Below are positions 1 through 8,380 of a DNA stretch of 28,539 nt, in pieces. Position 1 is the first letter of the stretch; every line of letters begins with the position of its first letter. Source of the stretch: an uncultured Eubacteriales bacterium (GTDB taxonomy: Bacteria > Bacillota > Clostridia > Oscillospirales > CAG-272); contig URCP01000028.1 in NCBI GenBank assembly GCA_900546315.1, forward strand, positions 1-28,539. The letters are read 5' to 3'. The notes under the pieces were generated by a model, which saw nothing but the letters and a program-made list of their open reading frames with translations, searched no databases and was not told the DNA's origin. The position numbers and the translations under genes are program-made.

Positions 1-6
1 GAGACA

Positions 7-1746
7 TTATTTTTCTTCACCGGTGACAACTCCTTTCGTTTCGCTCTCAAAGAGCTCGCGGTACGCGGGAACTGTCCGCATTAACTCCTCGTGCGTTGAC
101 GTGATTGTCTTTCCCTCATCCATCCAGATGACCTGACGCATCCTCGGGAACATTCCGAGCCTGTGCGAGATGAGGATGACCGTCCTGTCCTTCGCGAAGC
201 CCTCGAGCCTTTCGTATATTTCCGCCTCTGTGTTCCGGTCGAGCGCGGAGAATGGGTCGTCGAGGATTGTCAGAGCTCTTGAGCGGAAGATCGTGCGCGC
301 GAGAGCGAGTCTCTGCGCCTGACCGCCGGACAGACGGACACCGCCGCTGCCGACCTTGGTGTTCACGCCTTCCGGCATTTCGGAGACTTCCTTGTCAAGC
401 GACACGAACCGAAGCGCTTTCCATATGTCGCCTTCGTCTCCCATGAGGACGTTGTTTTCGATGCTGTCGCTCATAAGCTCCGGCGCGTGACCGAGGTAGG
501 CGACGATTCCGCGGCGCTCGTCCTCCGGTATTTCGGAGAGCTCTTTCCCGCCGTACTTTATCGAGCCGGAATACGGGTACTCGCAGAGGAACGTCCGCCC
601 GAGAGTCGATTTGCCGCAGGCGACCGGACCTGTGACTCCGATGATCCCGCCGGGCTCCGCCGCAAGGTCGAGACCTTCGAATATCTTCTTCCCGTCCGGG
701 TATGTGAACGAGAGCGACCTGACAGACAGCGTATCCGGCTTTGATGGTATTACATCGTTGTCCTCCGGAACGGCTTTCATGAGCGGCTTGATGCGCTTCC
801 ATGACACTTCGGCTTTCTGCACCGAGTTCACGAGCTTCGCCGCCTTCGAGGATTTCGTCGCGAGCTTCGAGTAGCAGGACAGGAAGGTCGTGAAAGCGGC
901 GATGTCCCACGTTGTAAAGCCATTGCCGATCACGTTCTTCGCGCCGAAATATATTATCGTCACGGCGCCGAGCATCGAGACTATGCCGTACAGAGGGGTG
1001 AGCGCGGTCTGCGGGATGTTCGCTTTCACGGCGCTTTTTTCGTATGCGGTGAGTTCCTTCTCGTAAGCGTCGCGTCTGACCCTGTCGCAGCCGTAGACGC
1101 GGTATGTGAGCGCGTTCGTCGCGCGGTCGAGCGTCGCGGCGTTCAGCTTTCCGGCTTGCTTCTTGTAGTCTGATCCAGTCTTCTGGACGATCTTCTTCAT
1201 CCTGTCCGCGGCGATGTACGCGACCGGCGGGAAGATGAGCGAGATCAGCGCGAGCCGTGGGTCGTACACGATCAGCATCACTATGTATCCGACCATCGCG
1301 ACGCCGGTGTCGAACACCTCGGTCGTGAACTTGCGCATTCCCTCAGCACAGTCGCCGACGTCACTTATCGCCTTGGTGAGCAGGTTTCCGGAGCCCTCCT
1401 TCGCGAGTTCGGGTCCGGATTTGTGCGTGAGGTTCGCGTAGAGCGTCTGTTTCATGCTCCGGTCGACGTTGTTCGCGAAACGCCTGACATAGAAGCGCTT
1501 GATGAACCTCGACCCCTGTACGAGAGCCGTCACGACGATATATCCGACGGCTAGGACAGCCATGTCGACGAATCCCTTGCTGCCGTATAATATGTCGAGC
1601 AGCGTCCCGGCGAGCTTGCCCTCGAACCACGGACCGGCGAGCAGACCGACGTTGTAGATGAGCCCCGATATCGTGATCAGCGTGAGCGGAATCCATTCGG
1701 CTCTGAAATATCCGGAGATTTTGTCCGGGAAATTATTCGTCTTCAT
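7..1746 (-). CDS. ABC transporter, fused permease and ATP-binding subunit (exporter type)
   Basis: A 579-residue half-transporter of the exporter class. Residues 1 to about 310 carry hydrophobic segments (about 18-40, 60-78, 148-180, 250-270) typical of an ABC transmembrane domain. Residues 335-579 are the nucleotide-binding domain with Walker A GPVACGKST (373-381), signature LSGGQ (472-476), Walker B ending D496 and the H-loop His528. Two key residues are unusual: the position after the Walker B Asp is Asp497 instead of the catalytic Glu, and the Q-loop Gln appears to be His420. Such changes are known from the degenerate site of heterodimeric exporters, so a partner half-transporter beyond the window edge is plausible (inference). 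Its start codon overlaps the end of the upstream MarR gene by 14 bases, with GGAG just upstream, so the two are probably translationally coupled and the transporter is probably under MarR control. Substrate unknown; drug or metabolite efflux is the usual role in this context. Confidence 0.9.
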   Translation of the reverse strand: MKTNNFPDKISGYFRAEWIPLTLITISGLIYNVGLLAGPWFEGKLAGTLLDILYGSKGFVDMAVLAVGYIVVTALVQGSRFIKRFYVRRFANNVDRSMKQTLYANLTHKSGPELAKEGSGNLLTKAISDVGDCAEGMRKFTTEVFDTGVAMVGYIVMLIVYDPRLALISLIFPPVAYIAADRMKKIVQKTGSDYKKQAGKLNAATLDRATNALTYRVYGCDRVRRDAYEKELTAYEKSAVKANIPQTALTPLYGIVSMLGAVTIIYFGAKNVIGNGFTTWDIAAFTTFLSCYSKLATKSSKAAKLVNSVQKAEVSWKRIKPLMKAVPEDNDVIPSKPDTLSVRSLSFTYPDGKKIFEGLDLAAEPGGIIGVTGPVACGKSTLGRTFLCEYPYSGSIKYGGKELSEIPEDERRGIVAYLGHAPELMSDSIENNVLMGDEGDIWKALRFVSLDKEVSEMPEGVNTKVGSGGVRLSGGQAQRLALARTIFRSRALTILDDPFSALDRNTEAEIYERLEGFAKDRTVILISHRLGMFPRMRQVIWMDEGKTITSTHEELMRTVPAYRELFESETKGVVTGEEK

Positions 1747-2233
1747 TCCGTGTCTCCGTTTCCGCGTCGTCCGCCTGTGCCGAAAGGCGCTTCGTGACGT
1801 TCGGGAAGCCCGCGCGGCTCTCGGTCTTCGAGCGGATGTAGAGCTTATCGAGCAGTCCGGCGAAAGTTTCCTGTTCCTCCGGTGTCAGCCCCTCGAGCAG
1901 GTATTCGTAGAACGCCGTCTCGGTGTCCGCCTTTGATATCTTGAAGCGCTCCGCCTTTTCGGTCGGAAAGAGCAGTCTGCCCCTCGCGTCGTCCGGGTTT
2001 GTCTCGCGGCGTATGTAGCCGGCTTCCTCGAGGTTCGCGGCGCGTCTCGCGGCGACCGATTTGTCGATGAACAGCTTTTTCGCGATGTCGTTCTGCGACG
2101 CGCCGGGGTTGTGCCTGACCGTGTGTATGAAGTCGATCTCGGACGGTCCGACCGGCTCGTCCTTCGTCATGCGGGCGATGAGCTTTGACGCTTCGCGCGC
2201 GATCTTGGTTATTTTTCGTTCGGTTATGTCCAT
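1733..2233 (-). CDS. MarR family transcriptional regulator
   Basis: A 166-residue winged-helix regulator. The DNA-binding core covers about residues 28-95: a recognition helix region (SQNDIAKKLFIDKSVAARRAANLEEAGYI is split around residues 46-75) followed by the wing with the D-x-R type motif in NPDDARGR. Flanking helices would form the MarR dimer interface. I chose the ATG at 2233 because GGGAGA lies 7 bases upstream; an ATG 30 bases further upstream has no ribosome-binding site and lies at the expected transcription start. It is the first gene of a two-gene operon with the ABC exporter, overlapping it by 14 bases. A sigma-A promoter and two near-identical operators lie directly upstream, so autorepression is likely. 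The C-terminal tail (about residues 140-166) is acidic and probably disordered. Confidence 0.92.
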   Translation of the reverse strand: MDITERKITKIAREASKLIARMTKDEPVGPSEIDFIHTVRHNPGASQNDIAKKLFIDKSVAARRAANLEEAGYIRRETNPDDARGRLLFPTEKAERFKISKADTETAFYEYLLEGLTPEEQETFAGLLDKLYIRSKTESRAGFPNVTKRLSAQADDAETETRNEDE

Positions 2234-2249
2234 GTTAATCTCCCATTTG

Positions 2250-2264
2250 GTTGTATACTGCAAC
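2250..2264. promoter_or_regulatory. Probable MarR operator 1
   Basis: GTTGTATACTGCAAC is an imperfect 15-bp inverted repeat (GTTGya-TAC-tGCAAC). It lies immediately downstream of the -10 box of the marR promoter, over the expected transcription start, where a bound repressor would block initiation. Read on the minus strand its flanks (AAAATAGTTG...CAACC) match those of operator 2. Assignment to this MarR protein is inferred from position. Confidence 0.65.
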
Positions 2265-2265
2265 T

Positions 2266-2294
2266 ATTTTATCACAATGCCGGGCGTTTGTCAA
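2266..2294 (-). promoter_or_regulatory. Promoter of the marR-ABC exporter operon
   Basis: On the minus strand TTGACA (2294-2289), a 17-bp spacer and TAAAAT (2271-2266) form a near-consensus sigma-A promoter. The predicted start near 2259 lies within operator 1. Confidence 0.8.
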
Positions 2295-2311
2295 GGGGGT
2301 ACGGGAAAATA

Positions 2312-2326
2312 GTTGACTATGGCAAC
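2312..2326. promoter_or_regulatory. Probable MarR operator 2
   Basis: GTTGACTATGGCAAC repeats the GTTG-7-CAAC architecture of operator 1, in opposite orientation, with the shared flank AAAATAGTTG. It lies about 60 bases upstream of the marR start. Two sites could support cooperative binding; nothing shows that the alpha-galactosidase gene on the other side is also controlled. Confidence 0.55.
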
Positions 2327-2404
2327 CGGATTATTTCGGAGCGGCGTATAAATTGTCACGTTATTATGTCTCCGCGCGTTTGATTGTTAACATTCACAAT
2401 TAAC

Positions 2405-2433
2405 TTGACAAATGCCGCTGTTTATGTTATAAT
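2405..2433 (+). promoter_or_regulatory. Promoter of the alpha-galactosidase gene
   Basis: TTGACA (2405-2410), 17-bp spacer, TATAAT (2428-2433): a perfect sigma-A consensus. Expected start near 2440. AAGGAG (2455-2460) serves the ATG at 2472. Just upstream, GTTAAC and TTAAC repeats (about 2387-2404) could be a regulator site but are not assignable. Confidence 0.85.
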
Positions 2434-2471
2434 GAGGGTACAAAGTATTTTTGTAAGGAGATACCGGTTTT

Positions 2472-4367
2472 ATGAAGAATAAAGCAGAAATTCCGTTCAT
2501 TGTCCGCGTGAATTCGGCGGATGTCGGCGGATGGAAGAAGATAGATGACAGATACGTTTCGGGCGACCTTGAGGTCAGCGTGACACTTGAGGAATACGGC
2601 TTTGTCACGAGACAGAGAACCACCGTCAAAAATAACGGCGGAACCCCGGTTCTTCTCTCGGGCGTCTCGTCGTCGCTCATCCGGACGGAGCGCGGGGACA
2701 TCTTCGTTGACCGCAACAGGTGGCAGGCTGAGGGGCAGTGGAACCGCTTCACGCCCGAACAGTGCGGGCTCGTCCCGGCGTCCTGCCATCCGTGGGAGAG
2801 GGAGACGTTTGTTATCGATTCGGTCGGAAGCTGGTCGACCGGCGTTTTCTACCCGCTCACGATGATTTCGGACGGCAAGCATACATATTTCATGGAGATC
2901 GAGGGCGCGCACAACTGGCGCTTCACCCACGCCGTCACGCGCGGGAACGAAGAGAGTATCTGGACGCTCGAGGGCACGGCGGCGCACGAGGAGAACGGCG
3001 GCTGGACATATCTTCTGGCGCCCGGAGAGAGCTACACGACCGAACCCGCAGTGTACGGACGCGTCGACGGCGGCTTTGAGGAAGCGGCTCAGGTACTCGT
3101 GAGATACAAGCGGGAGACGTCTCTCACGCGCTTTGACAACGGTATTGTCCCGGTGGTTTTCAACGATTACATGAACTGCCTGTGGGGCGTCCCGTCCGAC
3201 AAGAAGCTCATCCCGCTTATCGACGCGGCGGCGGAGGCTGGATGCGAGTACTTCTGCATTGACGCGGGCTGGCACAAGAACGCCGGCGGAAGGCTCGGCG
3301 CCGCGGGAGACTGGATAGTCGCGAACGAGCGCTTCGGTGAGAAGGGGCTTCAGGGAATCTTCGACCACATGAAGGAGAAGGGTCTTGTCCCCGGCGTGTG
3401 GTTCGAGTTTGACACGGTGAACCCGGACGCGGGGTGTATCTCAGAGCTTGGAGAGGACTGCCTGCTTGAGCGCTACGGCAAGCCTATCCCGCGGTACTTC
3501 TTCAATTTCCGGAACGAGAGGGTAAGGGCGTTCCTGATGAGCCGGATAGACGAGCTCTACAATATGGGCGTCCGCTACATAAAGAACGACTACAACCAGA
3601 CGACCGGCATCGGCTGTGACAACGGCGGAGTTTCCCCGGCGGAGGGGCTTATCCTGAACTATAAGGCTTTCTCGGCGTTCATCGACGACGCGATAGAGAA
3701 GCACCCGGGTCTTGTCATAGAGAACTGCGGAAGCGGAGCCTGCCGCGCCGACCACGGGACGCTGAAGCATTTTTACCTCCAGTCGACGAGCGATCAGGAA
3801 TACTACTACAACTATCCGTCGATCATCACCGGCTCCGCGCCGCAGTACGCTCCGGAAAAGGCGGGGATCTGGTCCTATCCGTACCCGGTCAGATACGACG
3901 AGCGCGAGGACGATATTGACGTTCCGGCGTTCAGGGAGAGATTCGCGGACGGCGAGGAGACGATATTCAACATGGTGAACGGTCTCTGCGGGGCGCTATA
4001 TCAGTCCGGACGGCTCGACCTGATGGATGAGAAGAACATGGCTCTCGTGAAGGAGGGCATATCGGCGTTCAAGCGTATGCGCGCTGATATGTCCTGCGCC
4101 GTGCCGATGCTCCCGACCGGAACAGCTCTCATAGGGCAGAAGGGGATCATTTCCTACGGTCTGCTGCGCGAGGGAGGAAAGAAGGCGTATCTCGCGATCT
4201 GGCGCGTTGGTGACGACAGGGAAGAGGCGGAGATCGACCTTAAGAAGTACGGCTTCACGAAAGCGAACCCGTGGTATCCGTCATCGACCGACTGCACGCT
4301 TGACGGCGGAATTCTGAAAGTAAGGCTCCCGAAGGAATACTCGGCGAGAATGGTAATACTTGAATAA
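2472..4367 (+). CDS. Alpha-galactosidase, glycoside hydrolase family 36 type
   Basis: A 631-residue intracellular enzyme (no signal peptide) predicted to release terminal alpha-linked galactose from raffinose-type oligosaccharides or galactolipids. Residues about 1-220 form the N-terminal beta-sandwich, about 225-540 the (beta/alpha)8 barrel and the rest a C-terminal beta domain. Clan D signatures are visible: FNDYMNC (230-236), IDAGWH (263-268), the nucleophile motif YIKNDYN with Asp373, and ENCGSGACRAD with the acid/base Asp427. The family pattern of a nucleophile in K-x-D-Y and an acid/base in C-S-G-x-x-R-x-D is thus preserved. It is shorter than the common 700-residue family members. The next gene starts 17 bases downstream on the same strand, so the two are probably co-transcribed from the consensus promoter at 2405. 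Alpha-N-acetylgalactosaminidase activity cannot be excluded. Confidence 0.92.
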   Translation: MKNKAEIPFIVRVNSADVGGWKKIDDRYVSGDLEVSVTLEEYGFVTRQRTTVKNNGGTPVLLSGVSSSLIRTERGDIFVDRNRWQAEGQWNRFTPEQCGLVPASCHPWERETFVIDSVGSWSTGVFYPLTMISDGKHTYFMEIEGAHNWRFTHAVTRGNEESIWTLEGTAAHEENGGWTYLLAPGESYTTEPAVYGRVDGGFEEAAQVLVRYKRETSLTRFDNGIVPVVFNDYMNCLWGVPSDKKLIPLIDAAAEAGCEYFCIDAGWHKNAGGRLGAAGDWIVANERFGEKGLQGIFDHMKEKGLVPGVWFEFDTVNPDAGCISELGEDCLLERYGKPIPRYFFNFRNERVRAFLMSRIDELYNMGVRYIKNDYNQTTGIGCDNGGVSPAEGLILNYKAFSAFIDDAIEKHPGLVIENCGSGACRADHGTLKHFYLQSTSDQEYYYNYPSIITGSAPQYAPEKAGIWSYPYPVRYDEREDDIDVPAFRERFADGEETIFNMVNGLCGALYQSGRLDLMDEKNMALVKEGISAFKRMRADMSCAVPMLPTGTALIGQKGIISYGLLREGGKKAYLAIWRVGDDREEAEIDLKKYGFTKANPWYPSSTDCTLDGGILKVRLPKEYSARMVILE

Positions 4368-4384
4368 CAAAAAGGAGATAATAA

Positions 4385-7213
4385 ATGAAAAAACGTCGTT
4401 TTCTGAAAGTGTCTCTGTCGACGCTTCTCGCTCTGGCGTGCCTTGGCGGAAATGTCGGCGCGATTTCCTACACGGGGCTCGGCGAGGTCACGTATATCAC
4501 GAGAGACGATATCGGCACGGGGCTTACATATTCTTCTTATACCGCGCAGGATTCGTCCGGAAGGAAGCAGAGCGCGTACTGTATGCTCTACGACCCTTCC
4601 GCCGGTGGGGTTCTGCCGATAATCGATTACGGTGAGAAGATCTACGGCCGCGACAGGATAGGCAGTATGGTCGCGCGGATAGGATCCGGCAATATCCCGG
4701 TGCTCGGCGCGATAAACGGCGACTTTTTCAGTATGCAGACCGGAGTTCCGCTCGGCGTCATGATAAGCGGCGGAAAGCTCGTCTCGACCGACGACGGCAA
4801 GTATTCGATAGGCTTCTCGAAAACCGGACAGGCGGCAATCGGCAAGCCGGGCGTACATATCTACCTGAAAGGCAACAACGGCGCGATTGAGATCGACCAG
4901 CTCAACAAATACCCGACTATCTGGGGTTCCTACCTTGTGACCGAGGATTTCGCGTCGACGACCCTTTCGGCGGTTGAGTCGCTTGAGATAGTTCTTGATC
5001 TTCAGGGCGCTGATATAACTCCGTCCGGGACGATCGGCTGTGTGATACGCGATATCTTCACCGGAGAGTCGAACTCTCCGATACCGGAGGGCTGCGCCGT
5101 GCTGACGATCGCTCTGTCGCACGAGGATTACCCGCTCTACACCGACTTCAAGGTCGGCGATCACGTCGAGCTCGAGACGACCTGCAATCCCGGCTGGGAG
5201 ACGGTCGAGACCGCGATAGGCGGCGGTGACCTGATACTCGAGAACGGCGCAATGCCGGACGGAATCGTCGACGAGCAGCACGAAAAGGTCGCGAACCCGC
5301 GCACTGCGGTCGGTCTCACCGCGGAAGGAAAGGTTCTGTTCTTCGCGAACGACGGGCGCACCGCGAACGGCAAGGGACTGACGCTCGAGGAGCTGTCAGC
5401 CGTCATGCGCGAGATGGGCTGCGTCACGGCTCTTAACCTCGACGGCGGCGGTTCCACCACTGTCATGATAAAGCGCTCGTGGCTCGAGGACTGCGTCTAT
5501 GTGACAACCCCGTCGGACGGCAGCCAGAGACCGGTTTCGAACGCGATACTTCTTGTCAGCACGGAGGAATCCGACGGTGTCCCGGCGCACCTGTCGCTGA
5601 GCCCGAACTCGCCTTATGTCTACAAGGGCAGCACGGTGAAGTTTGAGGCGAACGCGGTCGACCGCGCGTACAATCCGACCGGCGCAAAGATACCCGGTGA
5701 GGAGCTGAGGCTCGGCTTCGCGGAACAGTACGATGTGAACATCGGAAGCGTCAGGGACGGCGCGTTCACAGCCGGAAACATCCCCGGCGAATACGTCGTG
5801 ACCGCGAAATACGAGCAGCAGGACGGAAAGGTCCTCGACGGCAAGGTTTCTGTCTTCGTGACCGACAAGATAGATCAGCTGAACGTCAGCGCCCCGTTCG
5901 CGAAGGTGTCTGACGGAACGCGCTTCGACCTCGGCGTCTCCGCGTCCTATCAGGGCAGGAAAGTGTACATCGACCCGACCGCGGTCTATTACACGCTAGA
6001 CGGAGTGAATACCGCGCCGAACCCGGGCGATTACGACGACGCGCTCGTCATCTGCCCGAAGGGATACATCACGACCGACGGTCAGTTCAGAGTCTTCAAG
6101 GGCATGGAAGGCGAGGTCGAGATAGGTGTCACTGTCGGCGGCATAACAAAGACGATACTTCTGAGAATAGGCGACGCGCCGGACGAGGTCGCGGACTTCG
6201 AAGATCCCGTCCAGCTCGGAGGTTTCTCGGTTTCGACAGGCGGCTCGGTCAGCGATGTTACCTACGGATACGCTCAGGGCGGTTACAAGTCGGACGGCGC
6301 GCTGTCGGTCGGCTATACGCTGACGACGCCTGAGTCCGCGAGACTGTTCGACATACGCCTGACCGACGGTCACAGGGTCTCGCCTTACGCCGAGAGCGTG
6401 AGCATGTGGGTCTCCGGGGACATTTCCGGAAAGCTGACCGCGACTCTGACCGATTCGGCGGGAAAGACGCATGAGATTGAGTATCACGTTACGAAGGATT
6501 ACTCGAGACAGCTCGGCTGGAGCGAGATAACGGCGGACATTCCGTCCGATCTCAGGACCGGAATGATGACCCTGACGAACGTCCTCTCGATCACCGACAA
6601 GGGCACCGGAACGAGAAGTATAAAGCTCGACAACATTCGTGTGAACTACGGCGCGATCGAGCTCGAGCCCCTGACCGGAATCGACGGACACTGGGCGAAG
6701 GACGCTATAACGAAGCTCTACGATATGCAGGTGATAACCGAATCCGACTGCGAGGTGACGGCGGACGGACTTTACTGGGAGCCCGGAAGGACCCTGACGA
6801 GGGGCGAGTTCGCGAAGATGCTCGTCAGATGGCGCGGCATCGACACGGCGCCGTACGCGAAAGACGGCATAACCATCGGCGACGGGGCTCCGGAGGACAA
6901 GATTCCGTACATCCGCGCGGCGATAGCGAACGGTCTGATGAACGGCTACGGAACCGAGAACGGCGTGACGCTCTTCGGCGCGAACGACAGTCTGACGAGG
7001 GAAGCGGCATTCAAGGTGCTGGGCTCGCTTCTCGACAACGACGGTGTCGCGCTTAAGTTCGCGGATGTTCAGGACATATCCGACTGGGCGTACGATGGCA
7101 TCTCGAAGTGCGTCGCGGTAGGCGCGGTCAACGGCTATGAGGACAACACGATAAGACCGAAGAACACAATATCCAGAGCCGAAATGGCGACACTGCTCTC
7201 GAAGCTCGGCTGA
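4385..7213 (+). CDS. Secreted phosphodiester glycosidase (NAGPA domain) protein with C-terminal SLH repeats
   Basis: A 942-residue exported protein. Residues 1-26 are a signal peptide (KKRR, hydrophobic core, likely cleavage after NVGA). Residues about 80-395 are a NAGPA domain, the family of the human uncovering enzyme that removes N-acetylglucosamine from a phosphodiester. Family signatures are INGDFF (110-115), NPRTAVG (304-310), FANDGR (320-325) and NLDGGGSTT (351-359). Residues about 400-640 look like Ig-like or invasin-like beta domains, and about 640-760 like a carbohydrate-binding beta sandwich. Residues 766-942 contain three SLH-like repeats (GHWAKDAI; an intermediate degenerate one; FADV...WAYDGI...GYEDNTIRPKNTISRAEMA), which anchor proteins to the cell wall via pyruvylated polymers. 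AAGGAG upstream gives the start at 4385. The substrate could be a wall teichoic-acid-like or exopolysaccharide phosphodiester (inference). Confidence 0.88.
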   Translation: MKKRRFLKVSLSTLLALACLGGNVGAISYTGLGEVTYITRDDIGTGLTYSSYTAQDSSGRKQSAYCMLYDPSAGGVLPIIDYGEKIYGRDRIGSMVARIGSGNIPVLGAINGDFFSMQTGVPLGVMISGGKLVSTDDGKYSIGFSKTGQAAIGKPGVHIYLKGNNGAIEIDQLNKYPTIWGSYLVTEDFASTTLSAVESLEIVLDLQGADITPSGTIGCVIRDIFTGESNSPIPEGCAVLTIALSHEDYPLYTDFKVGDHVELETTCNPGWETVETAIGGGDLILENGAMPDGIVDEQHEKVANPRTAVGLTAEGKVLFFANDGRTANGKGLTLEELSAVMREMGCVTALNLDGGGSTTVMIKRSWLEDCVYVTTPSDGSQRPVSNAILLVSTEESDGVPAHLSLSPNSPYVYKGSTVKFEANAVDRAYNPTGAKIPGEELRLGFAEQYDVNIGSVRDGAFTAGNIPGEYVVTAKYEQQDGKVLDGKVSVFVTDKIDQLNVSAPFAKVSDGTRFDLGVSASYQGRKVYIDPTAVYYTLDGVNTAPNPGDYDDALVICPKGYITTDGQFRVFKGMEGEVEIGVTVGGITKTILLRIGDAPDEVADFEDPVQLGGFSVSTGGSVSDVTYGYAQGGYKSDGALSVGYTLTTPESARLFDIRLTDGHRVSPYAESVSMWVSGDISGKLTATLTDSAGKTHEIEYHVTKDYSRQLGWSEITADIPSDLRTGMMTLTNVLSITDKGTGTRSIKLDNIRVNYGAIELEPLTGIDGHWAKDAITKLYDMQVITESDCEVTADGLYWEPGRTLTRGEFAKMLVRWRGIDTAPYAKDGITIGDGAPEDKIPYIRAAIANGLMNGYGTENGVTLFGANDSLTREAAFKVLGSLLDNDGVALKFADVQDISDWAYDGISKCVAVGAVNGYEDNTIRPKNTISRAEMATLLSKLG

Positions 7214-7220
7214 CAGGACA

Positions 7221-7252
7221 AAAAAACGGCGGGAGCGAATCCTGCCGTTTTC
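7221..7252. terminator. Bidirectional intrinsic terminator between convergent genes
   Basis: ACGGCGGGA-GCGAA-TCCTGCCGT forms a 9-bp stem with one G-U pair, flanked by A-runs and T-runs on both sides. It ends the alpha-galactosidase/NAGPA transcript on the plus strand, and, with a run of seven T on the minus strand, the AraC gene. Confidence 0.85.
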
Positions 7253-7265
7253 CTGTATTCTGATG

Positions 7266-8135
7266 CTATGTGTCCCTGCGGATCTCGGACGGCGTCTTCC
7301 CGGTGACGGACTTGAAGGTTCTCGTGAAGTATGAGAGGTTCTCGTAGCCGCAGGAGCGCGCTATCTCCTGAACCGGCGCGTCGGTCTGTTTCAGCAGTCT
7401 CTCAGCCTCTCTCGCGCGGACGTTATTTATGTACCTGACGACTGTGTAGCCGGTCTCGCGGCGGAATTCGCGGCAGAAGTAGTACTTGCTCATCTTGACG
7501 TGGTCGGCTATCTCGTCGACGCTCATAGGTTTGTCGAGGCGGGAGTTTATGTAGCCGATCGCGCGCCTTATGGTGTCGCTCCTGTCGGCGTTCTGCGGGG
7601 CGGGGCGGGAGAAGTTTCTCGAGACGTAGACGAGCATGTCGAGTATCCGCGCCTTTCTCGCGGCGGCGGAGAAGCTGTCGGACGGCTTCACAATCTCGTC
7701 AGCGGCGGCGAGGAAGAGCTCCTTCGCCCGCTCGTCGCGTATCACGGCGTCATAATCGAGCGCCGCGCAGTTGATGTCGTTCTCGACGCAGAACTTCATG
7801 TCGACGATCAGGCAGTCGTAGCTGACCCCGCCCGTGTACGGGACGGCGTGGAGAGAGTTCGAGTTGAACACGGCGAGGTTCCCGGCTTTTGCCTCATACC
7901 TCTCCCTGTCGCGGAACACTGCGCCGTCGGTGTAGAAGAAGAGGATCTCGATATTTTCGTGCCAGTGCGGGAAGCAGCCGCAGTTTTCGCTGTGGCGGTG
8001 GAAGATATACGGCTTTGACGGGTCGTTGACCCTGAGGGATTCGTATTTGTTTGTGTATGGCCGCGGCTTTGCGGGGTCTCCGGGCTTTGTTCCGGGCGGG
8101 GGCGTACAGCAGCTCATACAGTTCATGTCGTTCAT
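7266..8135 (-). CDS. AraC family transcriptional regulator
   Basis: A 289-residue regulator with an N-terminal cupin sensor domain (about residues 40-125; HRHSENCGCFPHWHENIEI is around 45-65 and holds the His-rich cupin motif) and a C-terminal pair of helix-turn-helix motifs (about 188-289: SVDEIADHVKMSKYYFCREF, then VQEIARSCGYENLSYFTRTF, then the TGKTPSEIR signature). The first 25 residues are Cys- and Pro-rich (CMSCC), which is unusual; a downstream start would remove this stretch. AAAGG lies about 15 bases upstream of the chosen ATG. It is divergent from the isomerase/oxidoreductase block, and GGCAATAT sites in the shared upstream region suggest that it activates that block in response to a sugar. 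The ligand is unknown. Confidence 0.9.
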   Translation of the reverse strand: MNDMNCMSCCTPPPGTKPGDPAKPRPYTNKYESLRVNDPSKPYIFHRHSENCGCFPHWHENIEILFFYTDGAVFRDRERYEAKAGNLAVFNSNSLHAVPYTGGVSYDCLIVDMKFCVENDINCAALDYDAVIRDERAKELFLAAADEIVKPSDSFSAAARKARILDMLVYVSRNFSRPAPQNADRSDTIRRAIGYINSRLDKPMSVDEIADHVKMSKYYFCREFRRETGYTVVRYINNVRAREAERLLKQTDAPVQEIARSCGYENLSYFTRTFKSVTGKTPSEIRRDT

Positions 8136-8174
8136 ATTTTCGTCGCCTGACCTTTCGCGTGGTTTTGGGGTGAG

Positions 8175-8203
8175 GGCAATATTGTGTCAAATGATGGCAA
8201 TAT
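8175..8203. promoter_or_regulatory. Pair of direct-repeat AraC-type sites
   Basis: GGCAATAT occurs at 8175-8182 and 8196-8203, exactly 21 bp apart (two helical turns), in the same orientation. The second copy ends 6 bp before the -35 box at 8210. This is the geometry of the AraC I1-I2 half-sites. Binding by the adjacent AraC protein is inferred. Confidence 0.6.
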
Positions 8204-8209
8204 CGACTA

Positions 8210-8238
8210 TTGAAATTGATCTCAATATATTATATAAT
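8210..8238 (+). promoter_or_regulatory. Promoter of the isomerase-oxidoreductase block
   Basis: TTGAAA (8210-8215), 17-bp spacer, TATAAT (8233-8238). The expected start near 8245 leaves a long 5' untranslated leader of about 135 bases before the ATG at 8381. Confidence 0.8.
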
Positions 8239-8257
8239 ATTTTTGAGGAAAAATCAA

Positions 8258-8278
8258 GAGGAAAGCGAAAATTTCCTC
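8258..8278 (+). promoter_or_regulatory. Hairpin in the isomerase leader, possible attenuator
   Basis: GAGGAAA (8258-8264) and TTTCCTC (8272-8278) form a perfect 7-bp stem with a 7-nt loop, followed by CTTTTCC. The T-run is short, so termination here would be weak. It lies about 15 bases into the predicted transcript. Confidence 0.35.
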
Positions 8279-8321
8279 CTTTTCCGACACGCCCGGCGGA
8301 TGTGGAATTCTGCGCGGGTAT

Positions 8322-8329
8322 GGCAATAT
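8322..8329. promoter_or_regulatory. Third GGCAATAT site
   Basis: A third copy of the 8-mer, extended as GGCAATATTG like the first copy, lies about 80 bases downstream of the predicted transcription start and 52 bases before the isomerase start codon. It could be a downstream auxiliary site for the AraC regulator. Confidence 0.35.
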
Positions 8330-8380
8330 TGAAACAATCATGGTGTCATTCTATGAATTACGAAAGGAATGGTGAACAGT

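Noticed and set aside
8185..8213. TTGACA on the minus strand as promoter of the AraC gene
   Set aside because: The box at 8190-8185 has no acceptable -10 sequence at 16-18 bases, so no promoter is called.
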